64,000 nt of DNA from Hybos culiciformis (taxonomy: Eukaryota > Arthropoda > Insecta > Diptera > Hybotidae), in NCBI GenBank assembly GCA_964007475.1, contig OZ023275.1, positions 10,519,829-10,583,828 on the forward strand, in the 5' to 3' direction. Positions 1 to 10,663 of this stretch are shown here, one piece after another. The translations under genes were made by a program, and so were the position numbers. A model generated the notes under the pieces. That model did not search any database. It was given only the letters and a program-made list of their open reading frames with translations, and was not told the DNA's origin. Positions within the stretch are counted from its first letter, which is position 1; the number at the start of each line of letters is the position of its first letter.

Positions 1-455
1 TTTTGAAAAAAAAAATTATTTTGGTATATTTTGAGGCGGGAAGACTATAACTGTAGCTCCGTATCCAAAATTTTTGGTCAGGTAATCTAATTATTTGACC
101 GGAGGAAAAAATTTTTTTTAACATATTTTGAGCCGGCACGACCTAACCGTAGGTCCCTGCCCAAAAAATTTTCGGCAGGTAATCTTTATTTCACCGGACC
201 TACCTATTTTGAAAAATAAATTTTAGTTGTTAAATAATTTGTAAACGAAAGATTTTTAAAAAATAATTTGAATTTAAATTTTCCGCGCCAAATTATTTTG
301 TTTTTATAAATGACAAATGATTATTGAACTACCTAATTTGAAAAAAAATTTAAATTTTAAAAAATTTGTAAACGATAGATTTTTAAAAATAATTTGAATT
401 TAAATTTGTCGCGCCAAATTATTTTGTTTTTATAAATAACAAATGATTATTTAGT
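1..455. repeat. Two adjacent tandem duplications
   Basis: Two diverged tandem duplications lie side by side. The first has copies at about 27-110 and 122-205, sharing 'TATTTTGAG', 'GGTAATCT' and 'ACCGGA'. The second has a period near 127 bp, with copies from about 236 and 365, sharing 'TTGTAAACGA', 'GCGCCAAATTATTTTG' and 'ACAAATGATTATT'. No reading frame or transposon end was recognised. The block ends about 40 bp before the lipase reading frame, so it may be intron or upstream flank of that gene. Confidence 0.6.
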
Positions 456-490
456 TGACTCATTTTTTTTGAGTATTCAAACGGTACAGC

Positions 491-1423
491 ATGTCGTTTT
501 TTTTTTTAACTCAAATTCGAATGAGTAAAAAAATTTTTACCCCCTACAGAATTACTCATTTATATCATACACCGCGCCTAAAGAAGTATAAACTTCAAAA
601 ACTGATTACAGTTTTCAAAATTTTTTCTCATCATAGGAAGTGTGTGAGTTTAATACCCATTTCCTTTAAAATTAACTTTTTTAGATTTATTATTCATGGT
701 TATTTAGAAGATTATAAAACGTCGACGGGTCCAAATATAAAAGAAGCATATTTGAAAGGTCGACATAATGTCAACATTATTCTTGTTAATTACAAGAAAG
801 CAAAGAAATTAAGTTATATTCAATTATACTTCCAACATGTTGCAGAAGAGACTGGTCAGGTCATAGATCAATTTATACAGTTCTTACTTAACAATTTTCC
901 TGTTGTCAATTGTGATCAAATTTATTTAATATGTCATAGTTTTGGATGTAAAATAGCAAATGTGGTTGAAAAGTTACAAAAAAATTGTAAATATCACACT
1001 ATATTTGCTTTAGATCCTACTCGGATACTGTTTCCTTCTTCAGCAATTAAAACGAAACTTAATCCAACAGATGCTAAATACGTTGAAATTATTCACACAG
1101 CACATAGCTTCTTTAACATTGGAAGTGCTGAGTTTTACCCAAATCATGGAAAGGCACAGCCACATTGTAATGGTATCTTCAATATGTTATGTTATCATCA
1201 CGCTTCAGTTTTATATTTTGCTGAATCATTGTTTTCTAAAATTGGATTCTATGGATCAAACTGTCCATTTGGAAAAATATCTTCTAATCAATGCCAATGG
1301 GAATGTTTAAAAAATAATTGTGTTAAAATGGGTGGTGAACCATCATCACATAAAAAAGGTTTTTTTTATTTGGAGACAAATAAATCAGGGCCACCTTATG
1401 CTTTACAAATGTTATATTATTGA
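491..1423 (+). CDS. Lipase / phospholipase A1-like protein (pancreatic lipase family), single exon or 3' exon
   Basis: This 310-residue frame belongs to the alpha/beta-hydrolase lipase family of insect neutral lipases and phospholipases A1, which hydrolyse acylglycerols or phospholipids and are usually secreted. Visible motifs in family order are RFIIHGYLEDY (65-75, oxyanion HG at 69-70), the nucleophile elbow ICHSFG (147-152, Ser150), ALDPTR (173-178, Asp175), VEIIHTAHS (198-206), GSAEFYPNHG (211-220), QPHC (223-226), and CYHHAS (234-239, His236) followed by YFAESL. Ser/Asp/His all appear present, but the elbow has Cys where the family has Gly (GHSLG). Several cysteines follow (233-277), as in the C-terminal part of single-domain insect lipases; there is no PLAT domain. 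No signal peptide is visible at the ATG. A pyrimidine-rich CCCCCTACAG ends at 549, so an upstream exon outside the window may supply the true N-terminus and the first ~20 residues may be intron. AATAAA polyadenylation signals occur at 1487 and 1589. Confidence 0.85.
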   Translation: MSFFFLTQIRMSKKIFTPYRITHLYHTPRLKKYKLQKLITVFKIFSHHRKCVSLIPISFKINFFRFIIHGYLEDYKTSTGPNIKEAYLKGRHNVNIILVNYKKAKKLSYIQLYFQHVAEETGQVIDQFIQFLLNNFPVVNCDQIYLICHSFGCKIANVVEKLQKNCKYHTIFALDPTRILFPSSAIKTKLNPTDAKYVEIIHTAHSFFNIGSAEFYPNHGKAQPHCNGIFNMLCYHHASVLYFAESLFSKIGFYGSNCPFGKISSNQCQWECLKNNCVKMGGEPSSHKKGFFYLETNKSGPPYALQMLYY

Positions 1424-3534
1424 ACTATAATATTGTTATTTTCATTTAATATTCTAATACAAAGATGTAGGTACATGCACCACAAAAATAAACGACTGAT
1501 AGTTATGGTTCTTTCGATAAAGTCTGTTTGTAACTAAATTGTCAACAAAAACTGATTAAGCGTCAGAACAAGCTCATGTTGAGTACCAAATAAAATGCCA
1601 AGAGCTTCCTTTGATATTTTTTCAAGTTCCAGTGATTTTTGAAAAAATAATAAAAGTTGATTTGATGGTCACCTACCGTTGGGCTACCTCAAAAATGTTA
1701 AAAAACGCACCGTTTTCGAGATATTTGCGAATAACTAAAAATGTACCGAATTTGTACCGCATTAACTGGTACAAATATGGTCAGTTTAAAATAAAGCTCC
1801 TTTTCTGGTCGATCCTATAATTATAAAAATATATTATTATTTAACAGAAGAATTACAAAAAATTTGAATTGGACAAATAATAATTCTGGTTAATAAGTTG
1901 AATTTGTGATCAAAAACAGTACAATCTTCAAACAAAGTAAGCTCACGATTAAAAAGAAATGTTTTGAAAAGAAAATGTAAATGTTCTTATAATTCTGTGA
2001 TGCTATTCCCAAATTTTAACATATTGTTTTTTAAATTAGGTAACTCAACAAAGGATAGGATAAAGGATTTTTGTATTATTTGGTATTAATTTTTTTACAT
2101 CAAACTAAATACGATTTTGGTGCATAAAAAATTAACTTAAAAAATCTAATATAAAAAAAACATTATGTTGTTTTTTTTAATTTTGAAATAACGACTCCTG
2201 TTAATAGGCAATTTAATTTCGTAAAATATAAAAAATTGTTAGTTAAAAACAATGTTTCATTTTTGTATTTTATTCATTAGTGAAGACAACAACCATTCGC
2301 ATGAACGGTAATAACAGTGTGGTGAAGCGAAAACATTCTTTGTCTTGCCAAGCATCGTATTTTTTTATCGAAATTTAGCTATTTTATTTTACCGATTCGT
2401 TTCTACAATCACAATCCAATGCAAAGGAACTATTTGCTAAACTATTCGAACTAAATGAAAACTAACAAGCTACTAGGATTTTATCATTAAAAAACAATCA
2501 GTTTGAAAAACATTTATATTTCGTAATTAATCGAACGTTGTTTTGCTCTAGGCTAGCCTTTATTAATAAGAGTTATGGTCATAGCATCGTTTATTTACAT
2601 TCATTGGGAGAAACAAACTATTTGATTGGGTTAATCAAAATAGCGAAAAAATATTAAAATTTTCATGAAATAGAATACCATAATTTCATTTTAATGTTCT
2701 ACTTTTCTTACTAAATTGTTTAGCTTGTTATTTTATCTAGAACGTCACTTCACAACATCTGGATAGCTGTAACAGGAAAGCCATGCTATGAAGTTTGCAG
2801 CATTTTCTGACATTTGTTTTTATGTCCGTTGACGTTTCTTTTGCTTGCGTTCAGAAAATATGAAAAAGAAAGAAAAAAATAAAGAAAAAGAAAAGAAATA
2901 AGAAACTTTTTTTTTTCCAAATCCAAAAATTTCACTGTGAATATTTTTTTTATTTCTCAATAAAGTGCCGATTTTATTAAAATTATAAATAAATTTCTAT
3001 TAGAAAAAATTGACAAAAATTTTTATTTAAATTTAATAAAAAAAAAAAATTAAAACAACTTCATTATAAAATTATTATCAAATAATCTTAAAATTTTTAG
3101 AATTTCGTGATTAACAAAAAAAAAAAAAAAACTCGAGAGAAAAAGTCATTGTTGTTCGTCGTAATTGTATAGAGAAAATTAGAAAATTTTCTTTTCTAGG
3201 GATGCGCTAATTCCACACAAAATGTCAAAGATAAAAATACTTAAAAAATCATAAATTTAATAAATTTTTCGTATAATAAAATTAATATTTTTATTATAAT
3301 TACATGTTTAGTAAAATACTCACAAATATAAATTCATAAAAAGAAAAAATTATGGTAAAAAAAAAAAAAAACTAAAAGCAATCGATTTTGGGATTTTCAT
3401 AAAAATCATGTTTTTTTTGTTGTAATTTTTAATTTCTACAACTAAAGTAAGGAAGAAAAATTTCGTATCCACCCTATTTTGATTAAGCGAATAAAAGAAA
3501 AACAGTGTTAATAGAATCAACCCATTTTAAAATT
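1424..3534. other. Intergenic or intronic DNA, no gene found
   Basis: After the lipase stop this stretch holds its likely 3' UTR and then A/T-rich DNA. The short open frame at 1611-1820 is low-complexity and matches no family I know. Around 2270-2400 and 2740-2850 the base composition is less skewed, but no frame, splice pair or repeat is clear. Long A and T runs dominate after 2870. Confidence 0.5.
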
Positions 3535-3542
3535 CAAAAAAT

Positions 3543-4044
3543 GGCGTTAGTGCAGTTTATGGGAACCACTCAGAATGGGCTGAAACTTGGAGGGGGGGTA
3601 GAGGCGATGCCCAAACTCCCAAAACTGAAATCAGTTCTATATAGGGCCCCCTAGATAGGGCCCCCTAAAGTTTTCATACATTTTTGTATGGGAAATTTTT
3701 TTTTTTGCTCGATTTGCCCCATTTTTTTTGTAGAGAGTATAGGTGGTGGGGGGCGGCGGGCGGGCGGTCTGGAGGTTGGTCAGTGGGATTTGCGGCGTCC
3801 GCCGCCCCCCACCACCCCCTCTTCTTTTGGAACACCCCCTATACTCTCTACAAAAAAATGGGGCAAATCGAGCAAAAAAAAAAATTTCCCATACAAAATG
3901 TATGAAAACTTTAGGGGGCCCTATCTCCGAAACGGGGCCTTTGCCCCAAGAACTGATTTCAGTTTTGGGAGTTTGGGCACCGCCTCTACCCCCCCTCCAA
4001 GTTTCAGCCCATTCTGAGTGGTTCCCATAAACTGCACTTTAGCC
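3543..4044. mobile_element. Foldback MITE with GC-rich core and 8-bp target duplication
   Basis: A 502-bp near-perfect palindrome. The left arm runs from 3543 to about 3745 and includes AGTGCAGTTTATGGGAACCA and later TAGGGGGCC-type motifs; the right arm (about 3838-4044) is its reverse complement. Outermost bases are GGCGTTAGTGCAG on the left and GGCTAAAGTGCAG (reverse complement) on the right. The element is flanked by CAAAAAAT at 3535-3542 and 4045-4052, an apparent 8-bp target duplication as made by hAT, P and Merlin elements. The core (about 3740-3830) is strikingly G/C-rich for this window. Open frames of 73-109 codons across it are by-products of the palindrome. The A-rich target sequence weakens the duplication call. 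Confidence 0.75.
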
Positions 4045-4052
4045 CAAAAAAT

Positions 4053-5224
4053 AAGTTATACCTACCTAGATACCTACCTAACAGCTTTATTGATTCACCA
4101 AACTTTGTAACCAATACTCTAATCTAATAGGTACCTAATTCAAATTACCGATATATTCTAATGTCACTATAAGACAACAAAATTAACTGTTTCAATAGGT
4201 AGGAGGTAGGTATATTGGGAGAACTTCATTGCTAGGTAGGCTCAATACAATTCAGACCTAGTTTTTTCGTCAATTTTCACAACTACATATTAGTAACGTC
4301 TAGAAAATTGGCACGAATTGCAACTGGAACTAATAACTTTCTATAATTATTATACCTCATACCAGGTATTTATTATACCTACCTAGGTACTTTTCTCACC
4401 TCTTTTTTTTTTAATCGTTTTCCAAATAAATAATAAAAAATATCTAAAAGCCCATAAAACATAAATAATGAATAAAATAAAAATAAAGATCTTAGGAAAA
4501 TACAATGGTGCTGATGTAAATCGACCACTTTTTGTGAGCCCACTCAAATTGCGTTGGCCTTAAAAAAAAACCTAATATACTTTTTTTTTGCAGTGATTGA
4601 CATCATTTTTTTTTTTTTTTTTTTTTCAACTTTAGATTTAAGTTTCCATAAAAGTTTTTTATGAAAATTCCAAAATATTAAAAATAAAAAAAATAATTTA
4701 TTTTATTTAAAAAAAAAAAATAATAATAAAAAATACGGAAAGTAAAATTTTATTTTATAAAAACATAACGACGATAAAAAAAAATTAAAAATTTAAATTC
4801 GAAAAAAAATTAAAATTAATTAATTTTATTGATTAAATTAGAAAATTAAAATTATAGTGATTAATTAATTAAAAAAACAAAAAAAAAAAATAGAATAATA
4901 AAGTATATTTAAAAAAATTTTCTATTTTATTATTTTTTCAATTTAAAATAAAAAAACTGAAAAATTTCTTCTTTTTTTTTTTTTTAGTAAAATTAATTCC
5001 TAGGCAAATAAAAATAAAAAAAAAAAAAGCAAAAAGCAATGCAGTTTTGAAAAAAATCAATAAATTAAAAAAAAAATAATAATTAATAAATAAATAATAA
5101 TTAATTTTTTTTTATTAAAATTAAAACAAAAATCTAAAAATAAATTTAAAAAAAAGTAAAACTGTAATTTTTTTGAGAAAAAATGAAGTCAAAATTTTGA
5201 TATTAAATGAAAACAAAAGAATTT
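4053..5224. other. Extremely A/T-rich stretch, no gene found
   Basis: No gene was found. From about 4570 to 5160 the sequence is nearly pure A and T, with frequent runs of 8-20 identical bases. It ends just before the candidate 5' UTR and first exon at 5225-5403. Confidence 0.5.
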
Positions 5225-5376
5225 TAAAATTCTGCTGAGAGACACACACAAAATATCGTCGAAACGTCAAAAGAAAAATATAAAGTGGATTAAAATATTT
5301 TGCAAACGGTTTTTTTTTTCTTTTTCTTCTTTTTCATTGAAATCAAAAACAGAAAGCAAAGGAGATTTGTACAGAA

Positions 5377-5403
5377 ATGGATGAAACTCAAGAAATTAAA
5401 CAG
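5377..5403 (+). CDS. Candidate first coding exon (nine codons, MDETQEIKQ)
   Basis: An ATG in the context ACAGAAATGG opens nine codons (MDETQEIKQ) ending exactly at CAG|GTGAGTAA, a close match to the insect splice-donor consensus. The preceding ~150 bases (from about 5225) lack other ATGs in a comparable context and could be 5' UTR. The exon ends in phase 0 and reads directly into the candidate exon at 6508-6542. I do not recognise the protein. A nine-codon exon followed by a very long intron is common in large developmental or neuronal fly genes, but this is inference; chance occurrence cannot be excluded. Confidence 0.4.
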
Positions 5404-6507
5404 GTGAGTAAAGTACCTCTAGTCTAGCTTACCCATCACTTCTAATCGTACCAATGAACAATAAGATAAGATAAGGCGTCTAAGTAGTTAGGTACTAAGG
5501 TATATCTACCTACCTACTAACTGTCTAGTTAATTTTTATATTTTGTTTTACAATATCAATATGAGAAAGCTGATGCTTGTCTATAATACTTTCTAACGAT
5601 CATATGAACTAACATAATTTGTTCGATGAAAACCCCACCCCATCTTATGCATATTAATTGAACTAAGAAGTTCAGGCCAATCAATATTCAGCAAATCGTA
5701 AATTAAAAATAGTAGGCAAGTAAGCACCTTCTAGCAACATTTCTCCTCAATTCAAGAGTATCCAAATGTATAATCAATTTACACTTATTTTGGTAGAATG
5801 ACATAGAAGTGAAATTTAGAAATTTTATCGAGAATCTAAATAATTTCCTTCAGGTATCTACTACTTACATGTTAATTTTTTTTTATGTAAATTTGATAAC
5901 TAGGCCTCCAAATTAAAATTGTATATTCAAGTTGAGAAATTAATATAAGTACCTAATATTAGGTATGTAATGATTTTAATGTATATGGATCATTAAACAA
6001 AGTTAATTTTTCTTTTCAAAAAAAACCTAACATAGAACCGAATTTTATAACAATCGAATTAATGTTATCATCAAATGATATTTTGAATTCATTTACTTAA
6101 GCTACATGATAAAGAAAATTTTTAGCTTCCTAAGTAACATGCATTGCGCGCATTACATAAATGTTGTAAGTGTCCCAAGTTTTATCGAACGTATTTCGCA
6201 TTGGGGCACATTTGACATTTTTTGGATTATTAGAAAAAGATCTTTATTTTCAAAACTTGATACCATTAAAAATTGATTTTCTCAATTTTATTTGATTAAA
6301 AATTGAATTTTAACTAAGCTTAATCTAAGTATTATTTACCTTTAAACATAATTGGCTTAAAGTTGAAATCAAAATGTTTAGATACCTACTTACTTACTTG
6401 TTTTATTTTAAAATTTTACATAAACGATTTATTTTTTTATTTCACTTTCAACTGAAAATCTGGAAATTTTTGAAATTTTATTTTTAAAAACTTTTTGTAA
6501 TTGTCAG
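5404..6507 (+). other. Putative first intron, no other gene found
   Basis: Starts with GTGAGT and ends with TTTTTGTAATTGTCAG, a fair acceptor. The interior is A/T-rich with scattered TAGGTACCTA-type degenerate tetranucleotide runs. Nothing else is recognised. Confidence 0.35.
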
Positions 6508-6542
6508 AAATTCCCCGATGTCGTGGAGCAAGAATCCTACAA
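6508..6542 (+). CDS. Candidate 35-nt internal exon
   Basis: Bounded by the acceptor TTGTAATTGTCAG and the donor GTAAGTAG. In phase with the exon at 5377-5403 it reads KFPDVVEQESY plus two bases (phase 2 at the donor). Its base composition is clearly less A/T-biased than its surroundings. Immediately after it, an 18-bp unit of the form TCCTACAAGTAAGTAGGG occurs three times in tandem, so the donor itself is triplicated. I do not recognise the protein. A chance open exon of this length is quite possible. Confidence 0.35.
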
Positions 6543-7108
6543 GTAAGTAGGGTCCTAAAAGTAATTAGGGTCCTACAAGTGAGTAGGCTGTTTAATTCCT
6601 AGTTTTTTCTAAGAGCTTTGCATCCGAGATGCATAACTACATTAAGAAAGTGTGTTCCTAGATTAAGGATGTAAGTAGACCTTTGAGTTATTTCAATCAT
6701 CACGAAAATTTTTTGGGAAACACAAAGGGCTGCAGCAGAAACTATATTGGCATTTCGATTCTAAGCTTGAGCAAACTCGAAATCGTAGAATTTTAAGATG
6801 GACATCCGGGGAACAATTGTTTACGCCTTTACTAGGTAATTTTAGCTAAAATTGATTTTCAATGTGAAACATTCCCAAAAAGATAAAGAAGTTTAGAAAA
6901 AATTTTGTCTTCCGTATTAAGAAAATATCGTAATATTTATTCGTCAATTTGCAGAACATAGAACATAAGTAGTTAAAAATAAGCAAAGCTCAAACAAGTA
7001 ATTATTAATAGGTAAAATAATTTTATTAAGCATAATAAATATTTCTGTTTACAAAAAAATTCACATTCAAGCATTGTGTTAGCTTGCGAAATATAATTTT
7101 TTTTCTTC
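6543..7108. other. Putative intron or intergenic DNA
   Basis: The first ~55 bases are the tandem 18-bp donor repeats. Around 6720-6840 composition is less A/T-biased, but no frame stays open. The rest is the 3' flank of the minus-strand membrane-protein gene. Confidence 0.4.
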
Positions 7109-7753
7109 TTAAGAACAATCACATGGAGAAATTCTGAGCAAATCCGTAGCAAAATATTCGAAATAACGAAAATAGCACAAATACTTGTATACCTTATCAT
7201 GGAAGCTCAGAGCTTTTATGACGTTAAACAAAATTACCATACTTATAATAACAATAATAAATCCGCATACCATTTCATCTCGTAAAAACAATTTGAACAT
7301 GAAAAACAAAAAATTTTCCATTTTGCACCAAAACCACATTACCATAACTTCTGTCGATAGTAAACAAATTATAATTTCAGTAATTATTAGAAAAGCAGGT
7401 CCTCCAGTACATAAATATCGATAAGGAAAAATACACCATTCTCCAAGAATTAAAAATGTTGTTGCTAAAAAAAAAAAGCTTGCTAAATTTGGACTTGGTG
7501 AACAATTATTGTTGGGTTGCTCTACAAAAATGGAAACTCTGCATACACAATGGATAATTCCAACTATAACTATTGAAACATTATGGGCCATGTATAATTT
7601 TGAAATTAACTTCAAATTTATTATATTGTTTGTGAATTGATTATAAAAATTTTTATGACTAACAGATCTTTCCGTGAAAAAATATTTTTTATTATAAAAA
7701 ATGTATACGTAAGTAAGTATAGTTACCAAGATCAACAACGAGGCAGTAAAAAT
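7109..7753 (-). CDS. Unrecognised multi-pass membrane protein, 5' end uncertain
   Basis: The minus-strand frame is open from just after a TAA at 7754-7756 down to the stop ending at 7109. Third-position use and amino-acid mix look like real coding DNA. Hydrophobic stretches suggest 4-5 membrane segments: LLILVTILTYVYIFY near the start, HNVSIVIVGIIHCVCRVSIF, LASFFFLATTFLILGEW, PAFLIITEIIICLLSTEVMV, and FIIVIISMVILFNVI. The C-terminus is RISPCDCS. I do not recognise the family; a divergent receptor or a small tetraspan protein are both possible. The first in-frame ATG is at MAHNVSI (about 7594), giving 161 residues, yet the ~50 codons upstream also look coding. An out-of-frame ATG at 7765-7767 opens MHYSKFLL, which would join the frame after a one-base shift. 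The gene may therefore have lost its start, have an upstream exon, or start at the internal ATG. Confidence 0.55.
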   Translation of the reverse strand: MFTASLLILVTILTYVYIFYNKKYFFTERSVSHKNFYNQFTNNIINLKLISKLYMAHNVSIVIVGIIHCVCRVSIFVEQPNNNCSPSPNLASFFFLATTFLILGEWCIFPYRYLCTGGPAFLIITEIIICLLSTEVMVMWFWCKMENFLFFMFKLFLRDEMVCGFIIVIISMVILFNVIKALSFHDKVYKYLCYFRYFEYFATDLLRISPCDCS

Positions 7754-7756
7754 TTA

Positions 7757-8170
7757 GAATAATGCATGGAAGAAAAAAGACTTCGGTTAATACTTAATTG
7801 TTAAGTGTAGATTACTTTTTTTTTCAATTTAGTAATCTTATACCAAGCATTATAATAAAAATATCACTTGTCGTTTCGTCGTGGATTGGTTCAAGAATTG
7901 GATCGACAACTCATTTCTGCAAAGGTAAAGATAGAACACGGACATACTTATAAAATGAAGGAAGACAATAGTAAAACTAAGAAAACTTTATTTTTAGATC
8001 AATTACGTACAAAAATTCCAATTCTCTTTGGTATAATCATTCCATTGAAAAACAAAGCCATATCGTTAATAACACTTCTCCTATTTCACGGCACCCAATT
8101 CGAGAAATAACCTTAGTTTGATGAAATGGAATGGCTTAGAATGACTTAGAATTTTCGTTAATTTTTATTA
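7757..8170. other. No convincing gene
   Basis: An 80-codon frame at 7868-8110 (+) has a TTG first codon and an ATG only at codon 31. Its composition is less skewed than chance frames elsewhere, but it matches no family I know. It lies directly beside the inverted repeat at 8171-8444. Confidence 0.35.
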
Positions 8171-8444
8171 TTTTGGCAATCAAATCGAATTTATTCCCGT
8201 ATTGGCAATGTACGAGGCAATATATTATGATTCATTGTCAATATTCCCAACTACCCAACTATTCCTAAATAACTGCTTAATTTCAAACTAATCCAAGTAT
8301 TACTCTAATACTTATTATAATAGGGTAATACTTAGATTAGTTTGAAATTAATCAGTTATTGGGAATAATGACTAAGTATAGTTGGGAATATTGATAAAGA
8401 CTCATATTGCCAATTCGATAATAAACTCGATTTAATTGCCAAAA
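8171..8444. repeat. Diverged foldback (MITE-like) inverted repeat
   Basis: Two arms of about 130 bp are inverted copies with mismatches. The left begins TTTTGGCAAT and includes CAATATTCCCAACTA and TAATTTCAAACTAATC; the right carries their complements and ends ATTGCCAAAA. The loop lies near 8315. Motif GGCAAT recurs within each arm. No target duplication is clear, and arm divergence suggests an old insertion. Confidence 0.65.
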
Positions 8445-10655
8445 TTGGGAGTGATTACTTTTTATTTACCCTCTAGCTTTCTTTTCCTAAAGGAAAATAA
8501 CTTAAGTAGGTATCTACTTAGGCAAAATAAATAATTTCAACGCATGTTTTGATCAAGGTTTAGATAAAAAGACATTAAAAATAGTTTTGAATGAAACAAA
8601 GAAATATCTATAGGTACATTTATTTTTACCAAAGTTGCAAGAAAAATAAATTAAGAATTCAATGAAAAAAGCCAAAAAGCTTGTTTCAAACGATTAAAAT
8701 AAAATCTAAAGTAAAACTTAATACACCTACTTAAACTAAAACAACTCAGTTGAAAAAAAAAATACTCAATATTAAAGTTTTCAAAACACCTACAAAAATT
8801 TTTAATTTAATATTTGATACGAAATAAAATTGATACATATAAATACGTAATGTAATTAAATTTAAAGCTGACTTGACAAAAATCTATAAAACAAAAATCT
8901 TGAAAGAAATTAACAAACGCAATCGAATTTTGATTGAGGGCTAAATTCTTTAACTTTGTGGTTTTAACATTTGGCCACATTTCTCATTTTGAAAACAGTA
9001 CTCTCACATTTTACTCGATTTAGATCAGTGCAATTTTTTGTCATTTCATACTTACCTTGTTCGCACTTAAAAATATTTTTGAAAAAAAAGTGGAAGGTTC
9101 AAAACTTAATATCGTAAATTTTTCTTAACGTTATTTTCTTAATCAGGATCTTGTAAATTAACGATTTCAGCTGAAATAAAAAAAAAAATTTAACAGCGAA
9201 TCTATGCTTAAATTTGTTCAATTGTACACTTACACAATTATACATTTTCCTTGTAGTGTGTTGCTGATGAAGGTTTTTATTTAAGTTGAAACAATACTTA
9301 CAATTTGTGAAGTCAATAAGAATTAATATTCATCAGTTTAAGAGAATTCATCTTGTTCACTTACTTAAATGTAAGTAGGTAGATATTTAAGTATTTAAAG
9401 TATATATTTAGAGATCTAACAATTGTGGCGTAAAAATAAATTATTATATTTATGTACATACTTTAGTATATAATTATTGTTAACTAGTTAATCATTGCAA
9501 TAGTGCAGCAAAGTATAAAAATTTACTAGCTAGATATAGTTAATTTCTTTTATAGACAAGTATAATAAAACAAGTATCCTTAATTAAGTATTTCCATGAG
9601 TGTATTAGATAAAAAAATAAAATAAAAATTAAAATGAACACCAAGAAATACTTAGCTAGTTTGTGTATTTTCTAATTGTATCTAGTTCAAATGATGTGAT
9701 GAGAAAATTTTTGTATGATTTTTTTTTTTGTTGTCTACTTATCTTCTTTTAAGATTTCGAATTTTTAGATTTTGTTAATTCAATATTTTACCATGACTCT
9801 CCTCTCAATAAGAAAATAAAAAATTATTGTTATTAATAATAATGATAATAATAAACAACATTTATTTCATTTGTATATTTAGGTGACGTAAGCCCAACAA
9901 GTTTTATTATTTGATTATTTTGTAAGACAAAAATGTTTTGTATGTTAATATGTTTGCATATGTACATGTACACAACCCCCAAAGAGAATATTAATATAAA
10001 GTAATTTTTAAAAATATAATAATGAATACATACTTACATACATATATGAATCATGTATTTATATAATATGTATACCTATATTATTTTCTAAATAAAAATA
10101 AAAAACATAAGTATATACTTATATAAGTATATTTTATTTCTACCTAATCAATTGTTTAACCAATTAATAATATATAAAAATTTAGTTCAAAGTTCAAACT
10201 TTAGAATTAATTTTTAATAAATAACTCCTGTGTCCACAGAATTTTTTGACGTCTACTAACGGAGAACTTAGGAGAAGTAGAATTATTTAATTCAAATTGC
10301 AAAAATTTAGCTAAATAAATACTTATTAGTATTTAATATTATAAATTTTATTTATTTTTATTTTAGGTACCTAAGTACTTAATTGAAATGATTATTATAT
10401 TATGTAATTATAATTAGTATTACTTATGTGTACAGGTATTCTAATTTTTGCTTGGCTACCAAAAGTATTAAATAAATGGAACTGTTAGCATGTCGAAAGA
10501 CGACTGGAACGTGTAATTATTTACATCTAGATTTTCAAACATTACAAAATCCATAACTACTTATGGCATTTTTATTTTTCTTTGATTATAATAACATTAC
10601 TTAACTAATTTCTTTATATATTATAATATCATACAGCTGACTAATACATCATTTC
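8445..10655. other. No gene found
   Basis: A/T-rich DNA with degenerate AAGTAGGTA and ATACATATGTA microsatellite runs. A splice-donor-like motif on the minus strand near 9050 (AACAAG|GTAAGTATG) has an acceptor-like partner near 9175, but the sequence between them contains stops in all frames. Confidence 0.5.
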
Positions 10656-10663
10656 TACACTAT

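Noticed and set aside
3684..4030. Three overlapping plus-strand frames of 73-109 codons with proline/glycine-rich translations
   Set aside because: They lie in the GC-rich core and arms of a perfect palindromic element; openness follows from base composition and symmetry.
7868..8110. 80-codon plus frame beginning at TTG
   Set aside because: No ATG until codon 31, no family motif, no splice context; too weak to call although its composition is slightly better than chance.
9045..9180. Minus-strand exon between acceptor-like and donor-like sites
   Set aside because: Stops occur in all three frames; at best a non-coding exon, without other support.
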